DNA of 64,000 nt from JBGTSJ01 sp041940305 (GCA_041940305.1 JBGTSJ010000007.1:202565-266564), one strand, 5' to 3'. Shown: positions 8,782 through 17,829, numbered from the stretch's first letter. Translations and numbers: made by a program. The notes: generated by a model from the letters alone, not told the origin.

Positions 8782-9657
8782 TCACTGCGGAAGAGTCAGC
8801 CACAGCACGTATGCAACCGGGCCGGCGAACAGAATGCTGTCCAGCAGATCCAGCATTCCGCCGAATCCGGGCATCAGCGGCGCGGCGTCTTTCTGCCCCA
8901 TGTCCCGTTTGATCAGCGACTCGCACAGGTCCCCCACTAGACCCACCACGGCAATCACCACACCGTAGAAGAGCGACCACAGCTCCAGGGGAGGGGAACT
9001 CACGCCGTCGAACAGCACAACCCCGAAATGCAGCCAGACCCATGCGCCGAGGGCCCCTCCGATCAGCGCCCCCACGAAGCCGGCCCACGTCTTCCCCGGA
9101 CTGAGCCGCGGCGCCATCTTCCGTTTTCCGAAGAGCCGTCCCAGCGTATAGGCTCCCACGTCCCCCATCTTGGCCGCAATCACCATCGAAGCCAGCACGT
9201 AGTAACCCCGCTCATCGCCGCGCACCCAGCGGAGCTGTGCCGTTAACGCCAGCAATCCGCCGACGTAGCTGCAGATCATGATCGCCGCGGAGAGAGTCTC
9301 CATCCGCCGCCCCGGCTGTTCGTAGCGCCAGGCTTCCCAGGCGAATAATGCGATCACGCAGGCCCCCCACGCCACCGCAATTGAGGGGCCCGGTTCCATG
9401 ACCCAATGCCGACCCAGCCACTGCGGCAGCCATGCCGACGTCAGCAGCGCAGCGACGGCCAGTGCGGGCGGCAGCGTTCGCAGTTCGGGAAACCGGGGCG
9501 ACAGCAGATGCGTCATCTCCCACGTGCAGCGGACGCCGATAGCCACGCACGCCACATACAGCAGTGGAGCACTGGCCCCCAGGCGGTGATCCAACCAGAA
9601 CAATCCCGCGAACACCGGGATCAGCACCGCCGACATCACCAGCCGCCAGCCCAGCAT
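8782..9657 (-). CDS. cdsA: phosphatidate cytidylyltransferase
   Basis: A 291-residue polytopic protein with 7-8 hydrophobic segments. It catalyses CTP + phosphatidate to CDP-diacylglycerol at the inner membrane. The family signature lies at 247-274 (SLIKRDMGQKDAAPLMPGFGGML). Catalytic KR and KD are present, but the usual HGG is FGG (F265) and the usual DR is DL (L271). Earlier conserved motifs KMGDVGAYTLGRLFGKRK and SPGKTWAGF (about 163-195) are intact. It follows uppS on the same strand, the usual uppS-cdsA order of bacterial envelope-lipid operons, but with an unusual 235-bp gap containing repeats. Confidence 0.93.
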   Translation of the reverse strand: MLGWRLVMSAVLIPVFAGLFWLDHRLGASAPLLYVACVAIGVRCTWEMTHLLSPRFPELRTLPPALAVAALLTSAWLPQWLGRHWVMEPGPSIAVAWGACVIALFAWEAWRYEQPGRRMETLSAAIMICSYVGGLLALTAQLRWVRGDERGYYVLASMVIAAKMGDVGAYTLGRLFGKRKMAPRLSPGKTWAGFVGALIGGALGAWVWLHFGVVLFDGVSSPPLELWSLFYGVVIAVVGLVGDLCESLIKRDMGQKDAAPLMPGFGGMLDLLDSILFAGPVAYVLWLTLPQ

Positions 9658-9687
9658 GGAAGTTCTTCTGCTGCTTAAGAAGGAATG

Positions 9688-9894
9688 GAACAGGAGGTAA
9701 CGGAGTCAACGGAGAGGTACCCGTGAAGACCTGACCGGAAGTGAATTTGATACGGAAGGTCGCCAATGTCGCCAGACATCAGGTCGTCAAATCCAAAGAG
9801 ATACGCCAAATTCGGAAAGTCAGATTGGGTCCTTCTGTCGCTTCTCGATGCCGCGCTGTGCATACACCTCTGTTTCCTCCGTTGCCTCCTGTTC
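9688..9894. repeat. inverted pair of CCTCCGTT-type short repeats between uppS and cdsA
   Basis: The segment at 9688-9718 (GAACAGGAGGTAACGGAG...AGGT) and the segment at 9866-9894 (ACCTCTG...CCTCCTGTTC) are near reverse complements, each built of 8-9-bp sub-units. The second copy overlaps the uppS stop codon (TGAACAGG in the gene's sense). About 150 bp of sequence with no coding signal lies between them. Confidence 0.65.
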
Positions 9895-10660
9895 AAACCT
9901 TCCCGCCAAGTCCGCCGAACCGCCGCTCACGACTGGCGAAATCGCGCAGCGCCGTAAACAGATGCTCCTGGCGGAAGTCCGGCCAATACGTCTGCGTCAC
10001 CCACAGCTCCGCATAGCTGATCTGCCACAGCAGAAAATTGCTAATTCGCATCTCCCCCGCCGTCCGCACGACCAGGTCCGGATCGCACATGCCGGCTGTG
10101 TAGAGATGGCTGCCGACCGTCTCTTCGCCGATGTCCTCGGCCGCCAGCCGTCCCTCCGAGACTTCCTGCGCGATCGCGCGGATCGCATCCACCATCTCCA
10201 TTCGCGAGCCGTAGTCCAGCGCCAGGCACAGCTTCATTCCGGTATTGTCGCGGCTCATTTCAATCGTCTTGTTGACCTCCGCCATGACCTTCGTGCTCAG
10301 CCGGTCCACGCGGCCGATCGTGCAGAACCGCAGCTCCTGCCGCATGATCTCGTTCCGCTCGGCAACCACGTACTGCTTCAGCAAACTCATCAGCAGTTCC
10401 AGCTCGAGTTGGGGCCGCTTCCAGTTCTCGCTGGAAAAGCAGTACAGCGTGAGCTGGTCGAGTCGCAGTCGGGCGCATTGCTCAACCACGGTCCGCACGC
10501 TCTGCACCCCCTGCCGGTGCCCTTCGATCCGCGGCAATCCGCGCGCACGAGCCCACCGCCCGTTGCCGTCCATGATGATGGCGACATGCCGCGGCAGACG
10601 GTCGCGCTGCAGGCCGAAGCTCTGCAGCTCCGCATCGGTATAAGGAACGTCGGCCGGCAC
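9893..10660 (-). CDS. uppS: isoprenyl transferase (undecaprenyl diphosphate synthase)
   Basis: A 255-residue cis-prenyltransferase that makes the C55 lipid carrier precursor for cell-wall polymers from farnesyl-PP and isopentenyl-PP. Diagnostic motifs are HVAIIMDGNGRWA (catalytic D31), LTLYCFSSENWKRP and DLVVRTAGEMRISNFLLWQ with the substrate-binding Arg and the SNFLLWQ block. Length is normal for the family. It lies upstream of cdsA on the same strand. The end of the gene is embedded in a short repeat that also provides its TGA. Confidence 0.96.
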   Translation of the reverse strand: MPADVPYTDAELQSFGLQRDRLPRHVAIIMDGNGRWARARGLPRIEGHRQGVQSVRTVVEQCARLRLDQLTLYCFSSENWKRPQLELELLMSLLKQYVVAERNEIMRQELRFCTIGRVDRLSTKVMAEVNKTIEMSRDNTGMKLCLALDYGSRMEMVDAIRAIAQEVSEGRLAAEDIGEETVGSHLYTAGMCDPDLVVRTAGEMRISNFLLWQISYAELWVTQTYWPDFRQEHLFTALRDFASRERRFGGLGGKV

Positions 10661-10799
10661 GAAACTCCCATCCGCACGGGCTGCGATCGGTGGGCAGAGG
10701 TTTTCGCACGCAAATCAGGAGGATTTGAGTTGCCGCGCCCGGAAACCCCGTCGCTCGTAAGGCATCGAGGCTTCTTCTCCTCCGCTCAATCGCCGCCTC

Positions 10800-11003
10800 T
10801 CAACTGGCAGCCAGCGCCTCAGGCAGCGCGAACTCCAGGGAGTCGCTCCCCTCCTCGCGCCGCAGTGTCACTTCCCGGTAGCGGGGCCGCGTATACGGGG
10901 ACGCGATCCCCAGCCGCACGTTGTCGTCCTGAACCTCCACGACTCGAATGATCATGTCCCCTACGATAATCGCCTCGTCCACGCCGCGTGTCATCACAAG
11001 CAT
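10800..11003 (-). CDS. csrA: carbon storage regulator, translational repressor
   Basis: 67 residues from the ATG at 11003 (MLVMTRGVDEAIIVGDMIIR). The core LGI-ASPYTRPRYREVTLRR preserves the CsrA beta-barrel and RNA-contact region, although the usual VHREEVY is replaced by YREVTLR. CsrA dimers bind GGA sites in leader RNAs and block translation. The start has a good SD (CGAGGA, about 6 nt upstream); a longer open frame above it was rejected. No flagellar gene or FliW is nearby, which is the usual context in many phyla. Confidence 0.92.
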   Translation of the reverse strand: MLVMTRGVDEAIIVGDMIIRVVEVQDDNVRLGIASPYTRPRYREVTLRREEGSDSLEFALPEALAAS

Positions 11004-11185
11004 CGATGTCCTCGTTGCTTGGTTGTCGTTCAGTCCCGGTGGCGTTAACGTCGCCACGCGGATCACATTCTGCGCGACAGACTCCGGACCGGCAACGCCC
11101 ACGCGCGCGACAAATTTTCTTCGTGCGAACTGCCGCGCCGGCCCATTGACAATCCCTCGCACGCAGCGCCCGAGCGCTGATTCGA

Positions 11186-11205
11186 TTGCATCGCATGCGA
11201 TGCAA
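11186..11205. promoter_or_regulatory. 20-bp perfect palindrome, candidate operator
   Basis: TTGCATCGCATGCGATGCAA is a perfect dyad of two 10-bp arms. It lies 26 bp before the start of the hydroxyacid dehydrogenase gene and 183 bp from the divergent csrA start. A looser dyad (GTGGCG...CGCCAC, near 11038-11058) lies on the csrA side. Position and symmetry suggest binding of a dimeric regulator. Confidence 0.5.
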
Positions 11206-11230
11206 CGCGTCCGGCTATTGACAGCCACGC

Positions 11231-12244
11231 ATGTCCCGCCTCGTCATCTATCCTCCGGTTAACGCCTCGCGACTCGAGCAGGTCCGCGCCGCCGCGCCTG
11301 ACCTCGAAGTCATCAATGCCGACACTCCCGCAACGGCGCAAGCCGCCATGCCCGAGGCCGAGGCCTTCTTCGGGAAACTCACGCCCGAACTCCTTGCCGC
11401 GGCCCCCCGCCTGCGCTGGGTCCAGTCCCCCACCGCCAGCCTGGAGCATTATCTCTTCCCCGCGCTGATTGAGCATCCCTGCCAACTGAGCAACATGCGC
11501 GGCATCTTTTCAGACGTGATCGCCGACCATGTCCTGGGACTGGTGCTCTGCTTCGCCCGCAATCTTCATCGCTACATACGAAATCAGGCGGAAGGCCGAT
11601 GGGAGCCTGTCGCTGCCGGCGGTCCGCCCGTTGTCGAGCAACCCTTTTCCGCAGGCCCCTCGCACGTTACTGCAACCGATGCCGCACACATCCATCTCCC
11701 GGACGCCACGCTCGGAATCGTCGGCGTTGGCGGCATCGGGGCTGAGATCGCCCGCCGTGCTTCGGACTTCGGCATGACTATCATTGGCATCGATCCGCAT
11801 GTCCGCAGTATCGCCGGCGCATGCGAAGACGTCTGGCCCACACATCGCCTTCCCGATCTCCTGGCGATGTCGGATTTCGTCGTCATCGCCGCCCCGCACA
11901 CGCCGGAGACCGAGAAGCTGTTCCGTCGCCGCGAGTTCGCCGCGATGAAGCGTTCCTCGTTCCTGGTGAACGTCGGTCGCGGAGTGATTGTGGATCTCGC
12001 CGATCTGGATGCAGCCCTGGAAGCCGGCGACATCGCCGGAGCCGCCCTCGACGTCTGCGAGGTGGAGCCCCTTCCGCCGGATCACCCTCTCTGGCGGCGG
12101 GACAACGTGATCATCACCCCGCACGTCGCTGCTGCATCGCCACGGATTGCGGAGCGCCACCTGGCCATTCTCCTCGAGAACGTCCGCCGCTTTGCCGCGG
12201 GCGATCCTCCGCTCAACCCGGTCAGCAAGCAGGACTGGTTCTGA
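11231..12244 (+). CDS. D-isomer-specific 2-hydroxyacid dehydrogenase
   Basis: A 337-residue NAD(P)-dependent enzyme of the D-2-hydroxyacid dehydrogenase family. The nucleotide-binding Rossmann motif is LGIVGVGGIGAEIARRASDFG (about 158-178). The catalytic residues are visible as Arg in NVGRGVIVD, Glu in CEVEPLP and His in ITPHVAAAS. It would reduce a 2-oxoacid or oxidise a D-2-hydroxyacid; the sequence does not fix the substrate. No SD is evident. Transcription is divergent from csrA, with a 20-bp palindrome in the shared space. Confidence 0.92.
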   Translation: MSRLVIYPPVNASRLEQVRAAAPDLEVINADTPATAQAAMPEAEAFFGKLTPELLAAAPRLRWVQSPTASLEHYLFPALIEHPCQLSNMRGIFSDVIADHVLGLVLCFARNLHRYIRNQAEGRWEPVAAGGPPVVEQPFSAGPSHVTATDAAHIHLPDATLGIVGVGGIGAEIARRASDFGMTIIGIDPHVRSIAGACEDVWPTHRLPDLLAMSDFVVIAAPHTPETEKLFRRREFAAMKRSSFLVNVGRGVIVDLADLDAALEAGDIAGAALDVCEVEPLPPDHPLWRRDNVIITPHVAAASPRIAERHLAILLENVRRFAAGDPPLNPVSKQDWF

Positions 12245-12310
12245 GCCCCGGCGGCGGATCCTGCTTTGAGCAAAATCACAGCGAGTCGCTGCGGACCAGA
12301 CATTCCTGCC

Positions 12311-12316
12311 TATAAT
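12311..12316 (+). promoter_or_regulatory. TATAAT -10 element ahead of aguB
   Basis: A consensus TATAAT lies about 95 bp before the aguB start in an otherwise GC-rich gap. No convincing -35 TTGACA sits 16-18 bp upstream, so a sigma-70 promoter here is only suggested. Confidence 0.35.
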
Positions 12317-12410
12317 GCTCTGTCCCGGTCCAATCCTGGTTGCGATTCGGTCCGGTCAATAACTTCATCCGCTCTCCCGATACTCCGCCTGCCTCCGTCC
12401 CCTCCTCCCC

Positions 12411-13301
12411 ATGCCTGAACCGACATCCGTCTCCGTCGCACTGATCCAGAAGCGCGCCGGCCTCGATCCGCAGGAAAACCTCAACGCCACCGTCGCCCAG
12501 GTCCATGAGGCCGCGAAGCGCGGAGCGCAGATCGTCTGCACCCAGGAGCTGTTCCGCTCGCAGTATTTCTGCCAGAGCGAGGATCATGGGCATTTCGATC
12601 TCGCCGAGCCCATCCCCGGTCCGAGCACTCAGGAACTGTGCGCCGCCGCCCGCCAGCACGGCATCGTCGTCGTCGGCTCGCTCTTCGAGCGGCGCGCGCC
12701 CGGCCTGTACCACAACACGGCGGTCGTCATCGACGCGGACGGGGAGATTCGCGGCCTGTACCGCAAGATGCACATCCCCGACGATCCCCTCTTCTACGAG
12801 AAGTTCTACTTCACCCCCGGCGATCTCGGCTTCCGCGCCTTCGATACGAAGTACGGCCGCATCGGCGTGCTGATCTGCTGGGACCAGTGGTATCCCGAAG
12901 GCGCGCGGATCACTGCTCTGCAGGGAGCGCGGATCCTGTTCTACCCCACCGCCATCGGTTGGCATCCCCGCGAGAAGGCAGAGTACGGCGAGGCCCAGCA
13001 TGCATCCTGGGAGACGATGCAGCGCAGCCACGCGATCGCCAACGGTGTCTTCGTCGCCGCCCCGAATCGCATCGGACACGAAGGAGATGCGGACGGCGGC
13101 ATCGAGTTCTGGGGACAGAGCTTTATCTGCGATCCCGCCGGACGCCTGCTCGTTAGAGGCAGCAGCGACCAGGAAGAAATCATTATGGCCGACTGCGACT
13201 TCAGTCTTCTCGACGTCCAGCGCACCCACTGGCCATTCCTGCGCGACCGCCGCATCGACGCCTACGCCGATATCACCCGCCGGTACATCGACGTACCCTG
13301 A
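12411..13301 (+). CDS. aguB: N-carbamoylputrescine amidase
   Basis: A 296-residue nitrilase-fold hydrolase that converts N-carbamoylputrescine to putrescine, CO2 and ammonia. The catalytic triad is visible: E46 (CTQELF), K119 (YRKMHIPDDP) and C156 (LICWDQWYPE). The block HIPDDPLFYEKFYFTPGDLGF and the C-terminal ITRRYIDVP-type end are characteristic of AguB rather than other nitrilases. It is followed 29 bp downstream by aguA, the enzyme that makes its substrate. No SD precedes the ATG. Confidence 0.94.
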   Translation: MPEPTSVSVALIQKRAGLDPQENLNATVAQVHEAAKRGAQIVCTQELFRSQYFCQSEDHGHFDLAEPIPGPSTQELCAAARQHGIVVVGSLFERRAPGLYHNTAVVIDADGEIRGLYRKMHIPDDPLFYEKFYFTPGDLGFRAFDTKYGRIGVLICWDQWYPEGARITALQGARILFYPTAIGWHPREKAEYGEAQHASWETMQRSHAIANGVFVAAPNRIGHEGDADGGIEFWGQSFICDPAGRLLVRGSSDQEEIIMADCDFSLLDVQRTHWPFLRDRRIDAYADITRRYIDVP

Positions 13302-13330
13302 TCCCAGGTCCTCCAGAAATCTCACATCGA

Positions 13331-14401
13331 ATGCTCGAAGGCATTTCTCACACACCCGCCTCCCTCGGCTATCGCATGCCGGCTGAATGGGAGCCGCATG
13401 AAGCCACCTGGCTCTCGTGGCCCCACAAGGCGGAAAGCTGGCCCGGCGCCTTCGACTCCGTTCCCGAGGTGTTCGCGCAGATCGCCGGCGTCCTCGCAGA
13501 ATGCGAGCTGGTGCGCATCAACGTCGCCGACGACGACATGGCCGAAGGGGTCCGCAAGCTGCTCCGCCGCGGCGGCGTCAACCTCGATGCCATCCGTTTC
13601 CACCTCAATCCCACCAACGACGCCTGGGTGCGCGATCACGGCCCGATCTACGTCGTGCGTGACGAGCCCCGCGCCGACCTCCCCGCTCCGGTCCGGGCGA
13701 TCGTCAACTGGGAGTACAACGCCTGGGGGGGCAAGTACCCACCGTTTGATCTCGACAACGTCATCCCCGCCCGCATCGCCGCGGAGTCCGGCGAGGAGAT
13801 CTACTCGCCCGGGATCGTCATGGAAGGCGGCTCCATCGACGTCAACGGCCGGGGCGCGCTGCTCACCACCGAAGCCTGTCTTCTCAATCCCAACCGCAAT
13901 CCGCAACTGTGGAAATCGGAGATCGAGCGCTGTCTCTGTGAGAACCTGGGCGTGCGGCACATCCTCTGGCTGGGAGACGGTATCGTCGGTGACGACACCG
14001 ACGGGCACATTGACGATCTGACCCGGTTCGTCGCGCCCGACACCGTCGTCACCGCCGTTGAAGACGATCCTCAGGACGTGAACTACGAGCCCCTGCAGGA
14101 GAATCTGCAGCGCCTCCGCAGCATGCGCGACCAAGATCGTCGGCCGCTCAACGTCGTCACTCTGCCGATGCCGGGTCCCGTCTTCTTCGACAACCACCGG
14201 CTCCCCGCCAGCTACGCGAACTTCTACATCGCCAATCGCCGCGTTCTTGTGCCCGTCTACGGCCACCGGAATGACCAGCCCGCGCTCGACACTTTGCAGC
14301 GGCTCTTTCCGGACCGCCTCGTCGTCGGCATTGACTGCACGCCGCTGGTCTGGGGCCTCGGCGCCATTCACTGCGTGACGCAGCAGCAGCCCGCGATCTG
14401 A
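13331..14401 (+). CDS. aguA: agmatine deiminase
   Basis: A 356-residue guanidino-group-modifying enzyme (pentein fold) that hydrolyses agmatine to N-carbamoylputrescine. Family motifs are PAEWEPHEATWLSWPH near the start, NDAWVRDHGP (about 95-104), GDDTDGHIDD with the catalytic His, and the nucleophile C348 in GLGAIHCVTQQQP. With aguB it completes the agmatine route to putrescine. No arginine decarboxylase gene is in the window. Confidence 0.95.
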   Translation: MLEGISHTPASLGYRMPAEWEPHEATWLSWPHKAESWPGAFDSVPEVFAQIAGVLAECELVRINVADDDMAEGVRKLLRRGGVNLDAIRFHLNPTNDAWVRDHGPIYVVRDEPRADLPAPVRAIVNWEYNAWGGKYPPFDLDNVIPARIAAESGEEIYSPGIVMEGGSIDVNGRGALLTTEACLLNPNRNPQLWKSEIERCLCENLGVRHILWLGDGIVGDDTDGHIDDLTRFVAPDTVVTAVEDDPQDVNYEPLQENLQRLRSMRDQDRRPLNVVTLPMPGPVFFDNHRLPASYANFYIANRRVLVPVYGHRNDQPALDTLQRLFPDRLVVGIDCTPLVWGLGAIHCVTQQQPAI

Positions 14402-14402
14402 G

Positions 14403-15578
14403 TTGCCGGCCGGAAACCGTCTGAGCCCGCATCCGGAGTTCCCCGGTGCGCAATCCGACAATTCCGGCGACGCTGTGGTGGTGAACGAACCGCAGGCGGC
14501 AGTACCGGCACAATCGAGGGACGGCCACGACGGACTGAGTCGTCGCCGCAGTCCCTCTTCGCGCGCGCCTTCACCACGATGGGGCGTGATTCTCGGAACG
14601 GCTGCGGCGACCGTCTTCGTCATCTGGGTGGCCAGGCACGTGATCCTGCTCGCCTTCGCGGGAGTGCTGCTCGGCATCTTCCTGCAGATGACTTCGCGAG
14701 CGGTCTCCCGCTGGACACATCTGAGGCACGGGTGGGCCCTGACGGCGACGGTGGCCACACTGCTGCTGCTGGCCGCTCTCGGAGTCTGGCGGACGCAGCA
14801 CGCCATCGTTCAGCAGGTTCAGCAACTCGCTGAGTCCGTTCCGACAGCGATAGACGGTATCGAAGCGCGGCTGGACGCATCGGCCTGGGGCAGGTCGCTC
14901 CGGCGCGAAGTGGCCTCCAGCTTTGCGGGCGGATCGGCGCTCAATGGCGACCAGATGATCTCGCAGGCGAAACTTTTGTCGGGAAAGCTGTTGAGCTTCG
15001 TTGTCGGCCTGATCGTCGTGTTCTTTGTGGGTCTGTACGCGGCCGCCGAACCAGATCTCTATCGCACTGGGATGTTAAAGCTCATCCCGGTCCGACATCG
15101 CAGCCGCGTCGCGGAAGTTCTCCGCGACCTCCAGCGTTCCCTGGAGTCCTGGATTCTGGCGCAGCTGACGTCAATGCTGATCGTCGGCACGCTGATCAGT
15201 CTCGGCCTGTGGATGCTGGGCGTCAAAGGCGCGCTGGTGTTGGGGATGCTGGCCGCCATGCTCGAATTGATCCCCACGTTCGGACCGCTCCTCGCCGCAT
15301 CACCCGCCGTGCTGGCCGGACTTGCGGAGGGGCCAAGCACAGCCGCAGGCGTCGCCGCTCTATACCTCGCAGTCCAGCTGCTCGAAGGATACGTAATCCT
15401 TCCCTTGATTCAGCAGCGCGCGGTGGACATTCCGCCCGCGCTGCTGATCGTGATGATCGTCCTGCTGGGATACCTGGCGGGCGCACTCGGGGCGCTCATC
15501 GCAACTCCCCTGCTGGTGACGATCATGGTGCTCATCAACGATCTGTACCGCGAGGATTACCTGGGTGAGCCGACCTGA
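14403..15578 (+). CDS. AI-2E/PerM-family membrane transporter
   Basis: Up to 391 residues. A roughly 55-residue hydrophilic N-terminus precedes about eight transmembrane segments arranged as in the AI-2E transporter family: a pair near the start, a long extracytoplasmic loop (about 125-190), then clusters including LELIPTFGPLLAASPAVL and the C-terminal GALGALIATPLLVTIMVLINDLY block. Family members move small signals or ions, and some are Na+/H+ antiporters; the substrate cannot be told. The TTG at 14403 touches the aguA stop, but GTG codons at about residue 25-27 are equally possible starts. The 3' end overlaps the convergent SDR gene by 22 bp. Confidence 0.88.
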   Translation: MPAGNRLSPHPEFPGAQSDNSGDAVVVNEPQAAVPAQSRDGHDGLSRRRSPSSRAPSPRWGVILGTAAATVFVIWVARHVILLAFAGVLLGIFLQMTSRAVSRWTHLRHGWALTATVATLLLLAALGVWRTQHAIVQQVQQLAESVPTAIDGIEARLDASAWGRSLRREVASSFAGGSALNGDQMISQAKLLSGKLLSFVVGLIVVFFVGLYAAAEPDLYRTGMLKLIPVRHRSRVAEVLRDLQRSLESWILAQLTSMLIVGTLISLGLWMLGVKGALVLGMLAAMLELIPTFGPLLAASPAVLAGLAEGPSTAAGVAALYLAVQLLEGYVILPLIQQRAVDIPPALLIVMIVLLGYLAGALGALIATPLLVTIMVLINDLYREDYLGEPT

Positions 15579-16381
15579 CCCGGCGCCGCTTCTCGCGCTG
15601 CGGGAGGTACGCCCAGCGACTTCCCGCCGTCAATCGCCAGCGCCGTGCCGGTCACCATCACCGCGGCGTCGCTCACCAGGTATAGAATCGCCTCCGCCAC
15701 CTCCTCAGGCGTGATCATCCGTCCGCAGGCACGCGCCAGCGGACTCGCGTTAATGACCTGCTGCGCCGCCGCCGTCGGGTCGGGCTGAGCGTCCAGGTCG
15801 TCCTGCATGATGTCCGTGCCGCTCACCGGTCCGGGGCAGACGCAGTTCACTCGGATTCGATCTCGCGAATGCGACAGCGCCAGACTCCGCGTCAGCCCCA
15901 CCACCGCCAGTTTGCTGGTCGAGTACACCGGATCATGGGCCCGCGGCAGCAGCCCCGCGTTGCTGGCGGTGTGCACAATGACCCCTCCCCCGGCCCGCTG
16001 CATGTGCGGGATTGCGAACTTCGCTCCGAAAAACGCCGCCTTGAGGTTCGTGTCCAGGCAAGCGTCCCACTGCGGTTCGCTGATCTCATGAACCTGGCCG
16101 ACCTGCGTCACTCCCGCATTGCTGACCAGGATGTCCAGCCGTCCGCTCGCTTCGGCCGCTCCGTCGATCAGTTCCTGCAGCTGATCCAGACGGCGCACGT
16201 CGCAGATGCGCTGGCGAATGCGCAGGTCCCGAAATCGCCCCTCGTTCTCCGGTCGCAGTCGCAGATCGCCGATGAACACCTCGGCCCCCGCCTCGGCCAG
16301 CCGCACGGCCGTCGCACGGCCGATGCCGCTCGCCCCGCCGGTCACGACGGCCGTACGCCCCGACAGACTCACGCCGCTCAT
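15557..16381 (-). CDS. short-chain dehydrogenase/reductase (SDR)
   Basis: 274 residues from the ATG at 16381 (MSGVSLSGRTAVVTGGASGIG). Classical SDR features are present: TGGASGIG cofactor loop, D in DVRRL, NAG motif (LVSNAGVTQ), catalytic Ser (HTASNAG), YSTSK (Tyr/Lys pair) and PGPVSGTDI. The closing GTALAIDGGKSLG is typical of the FabG-like subfamily. GAGGGA lies about 8 nt before the start. The substrate is unknown. It lies 31 bp downstream of the DUF4432 epimerase-like gene on the same strand, so both may act on sugars (inference). Confidence 0.92.
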   Translation of the reverse strand: MSGVSLSGRTAVVTGGASGIGRATAVRLAEAGAEVFIGDLRLRPENEGRFRDLRIRQRICDVRRLDQLQELIDGAAEASGRLDILVSNAGVTQVGQVHEISEPQWDACLDTNLKAAFFGAKFAIPHMQRAGGGVIVHTASNAGLLPRAHDPVYSTSKLAVVGLTRSLALSHSRDRIRVNCVCPGPVSGTDIMQDDLDAQPDPTAAAQQVINASPLARACGRMITPEEVAEAILYLVSDAAVMVTGTALAIDGGKSLGVPPAAREAAPGQVGSPR

Positions 16382-16412
16382 GAAACCATCCCTCGACAAC
16401 GAATCCGCACTG

Positions 16413-17606
16413 TCAGGCCGGAGAGAATGGAAGGGTCGGTCGACGGTGCACCACCGGTCCTGACCGGATCTGCAATGCCGAGATTCGCTCCTGCAGCGTG
16501 GTGATCGCGCGCAGCGAATCATGCACCTCCATCCGTAACCGCGTGGAATACGTCCCTCCCGGCTGCAGCCGCACAACCCGGCTCTGCTGCCGTTCAAACG
16601 CCTTGAAGTTTGGAAAATTCGTCGCCGGCTCCAGGCCCGTCACGTACCCCTCGGCTTCGGGCTGCGTGCACTTCCACAGCGCAAAGCAGGGAAGCTGGTC
16701 CCGGTCGAAGTGCAGGCTCACCCCCAGCTCCCCGTCCGCGTTCCGCAGCAGAGCCAGCGTCTCGTTCTGCGCATCCGGAATCAGATCAAAGTAGTACACC
16801 TGCTCCGCATAGCCCGGCGTCGGGCCGAGGTACCGCCCGTAGCTGTCAATGTCCTCCGCGGCGCGCGCATCGCGCGGAGCGATGACCCGCGCCGGACAAT
16901 GGACCGTCGCCCCTGCCTCCAGGAACGGCGGACCGATGTTCGTATGATAAAGCAGCATCAGTTCGGCATCCGTCGCGCCGAGGTTCGTCACCTCGTCATG
17001 CACAGCGAACGCGTTGCTGCCGGCACGCGTGCTGATCGTCGACGTCAGCCGCAGCTGCGGCCCGAACAGCGTTGTCTCATCGACCGTTCCCGTGACGGAG
17101 ATCGTCCCCGCTGCGTCATCGACGGAAACTCGCACGTCATGGGCCGGCACATTCGCGATTCGCCCATGCAGCGTCAGTTCCGACTCGACAGGGCTGCGTG
17201 CGTCCGGATCGTTTCCCGGTGGACCATTGAACGCCAGTCCGCAGCGGCAGATCAGCTCATTAAACCCGTCCAGCCAGCCGAGTCCGTTGCGCGCCGTCAG
17301 TTCCACGTGCTGCGGATGGACGGGGCGCCGCACCGGCGAATCCCACCCGATCTTCACGTCTCCGTACCACGCCCGCCACACCCCCATCCCCCGCGTCGGG
17401 AGCACCGACACGGTCAGCGGCCCGTTGCACAGGTCAATCACCTCCACGCTGTCCGACAATCCCCCGCGCAAGGTCCGCGTCGCGATCTGCCAGTCCGGTG
17501 ACCCGTTCAGGCGGATGCCGGTCGATGCCGCATCGAGCAGCGTATGCCCCAGCCGGGCCGCAGCCTGCTCATCCCCGTTGGTCAGGACCGTGGTGTGAAC
17601 GGACAT
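16413..17606 (-). CDS. DUF4432 aldose-1-epimerase-like protein
   Basis: 397 residues of the galactose-mutarotase-like beta-sandwich fold, DUF4432 branch. Recognisable stretches are SVLPTRGMGVWRAWYGDVKIGWDSPVRRPVHPQ near residue 67, FNELICRCGL, HGRIANVPAH (candidate catalytic His), MLLYHTNIGPPFL and GLEPATNFPNFKAFERQQ. Family members bind or epimerise sugars, but most are uncharacterised. It probably forms a two-gene unit with the downstream SDR gene. Confidence 0.88.
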   Translation of the reverse strand: MSVHTTVLTNGDEQAAARLGHTLLDAASTGIRLNGSPDWQIATRTLRGGLSDSVEVIDLCNGPLTVSVLPTRGMGVWRAWYGDVKIGWDSPVRRPVHPQHVELTARNGLGWLDGFNELICRCGLAFNGPPGNDPDARSPVESELTLHGRIANVPAHDVRVSVDDAAGTISVTGTVDETTLFGPQLRLTSTISTRAGSNAFAVHDEVTNLGATDAELMLLYHTNIGPPFLEAGATVHCPARVIAPRDARAAEDIDSYGRYLGPTPGYAEQVYYFDLIPDAQNETLALLRNADGELGVSLHFDRDQLPCFALWKCTQPEAEGYVTGLEPATNFPNFKAFERQQSRVVRLQPGGTYSTRLRMEVHDSLRAITTLQERISALQIRSGPVVHRRPTLPFSPA

Positions 17607-17829
17607 GCGCAGTCAATTCCCGTACGCTGGATCCAACCCGCTGAAAGCGCCTCGTCAGGGCTGCTTGTCGGGACGCGAGTCTATCGCTTCGAATCGGCTG
17701 AATCCAGCGGTTGTAGCGATCGCCCGCACGACGTTTGCACCACCTCCCTTTCGTTGCCAACGTGCGGTTTGCGCTGGTCCCGCTCAGCAGCTACACTCGC
17801 TCAGCGACGACATCAGCGAGGTCAACTCC

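Noticed and set aside
13322..14806. 494-codon minus-strand open frame
   Set aside because: Antisense of aguA and the AI-2E transporter, both of which have diagnostic motifs.
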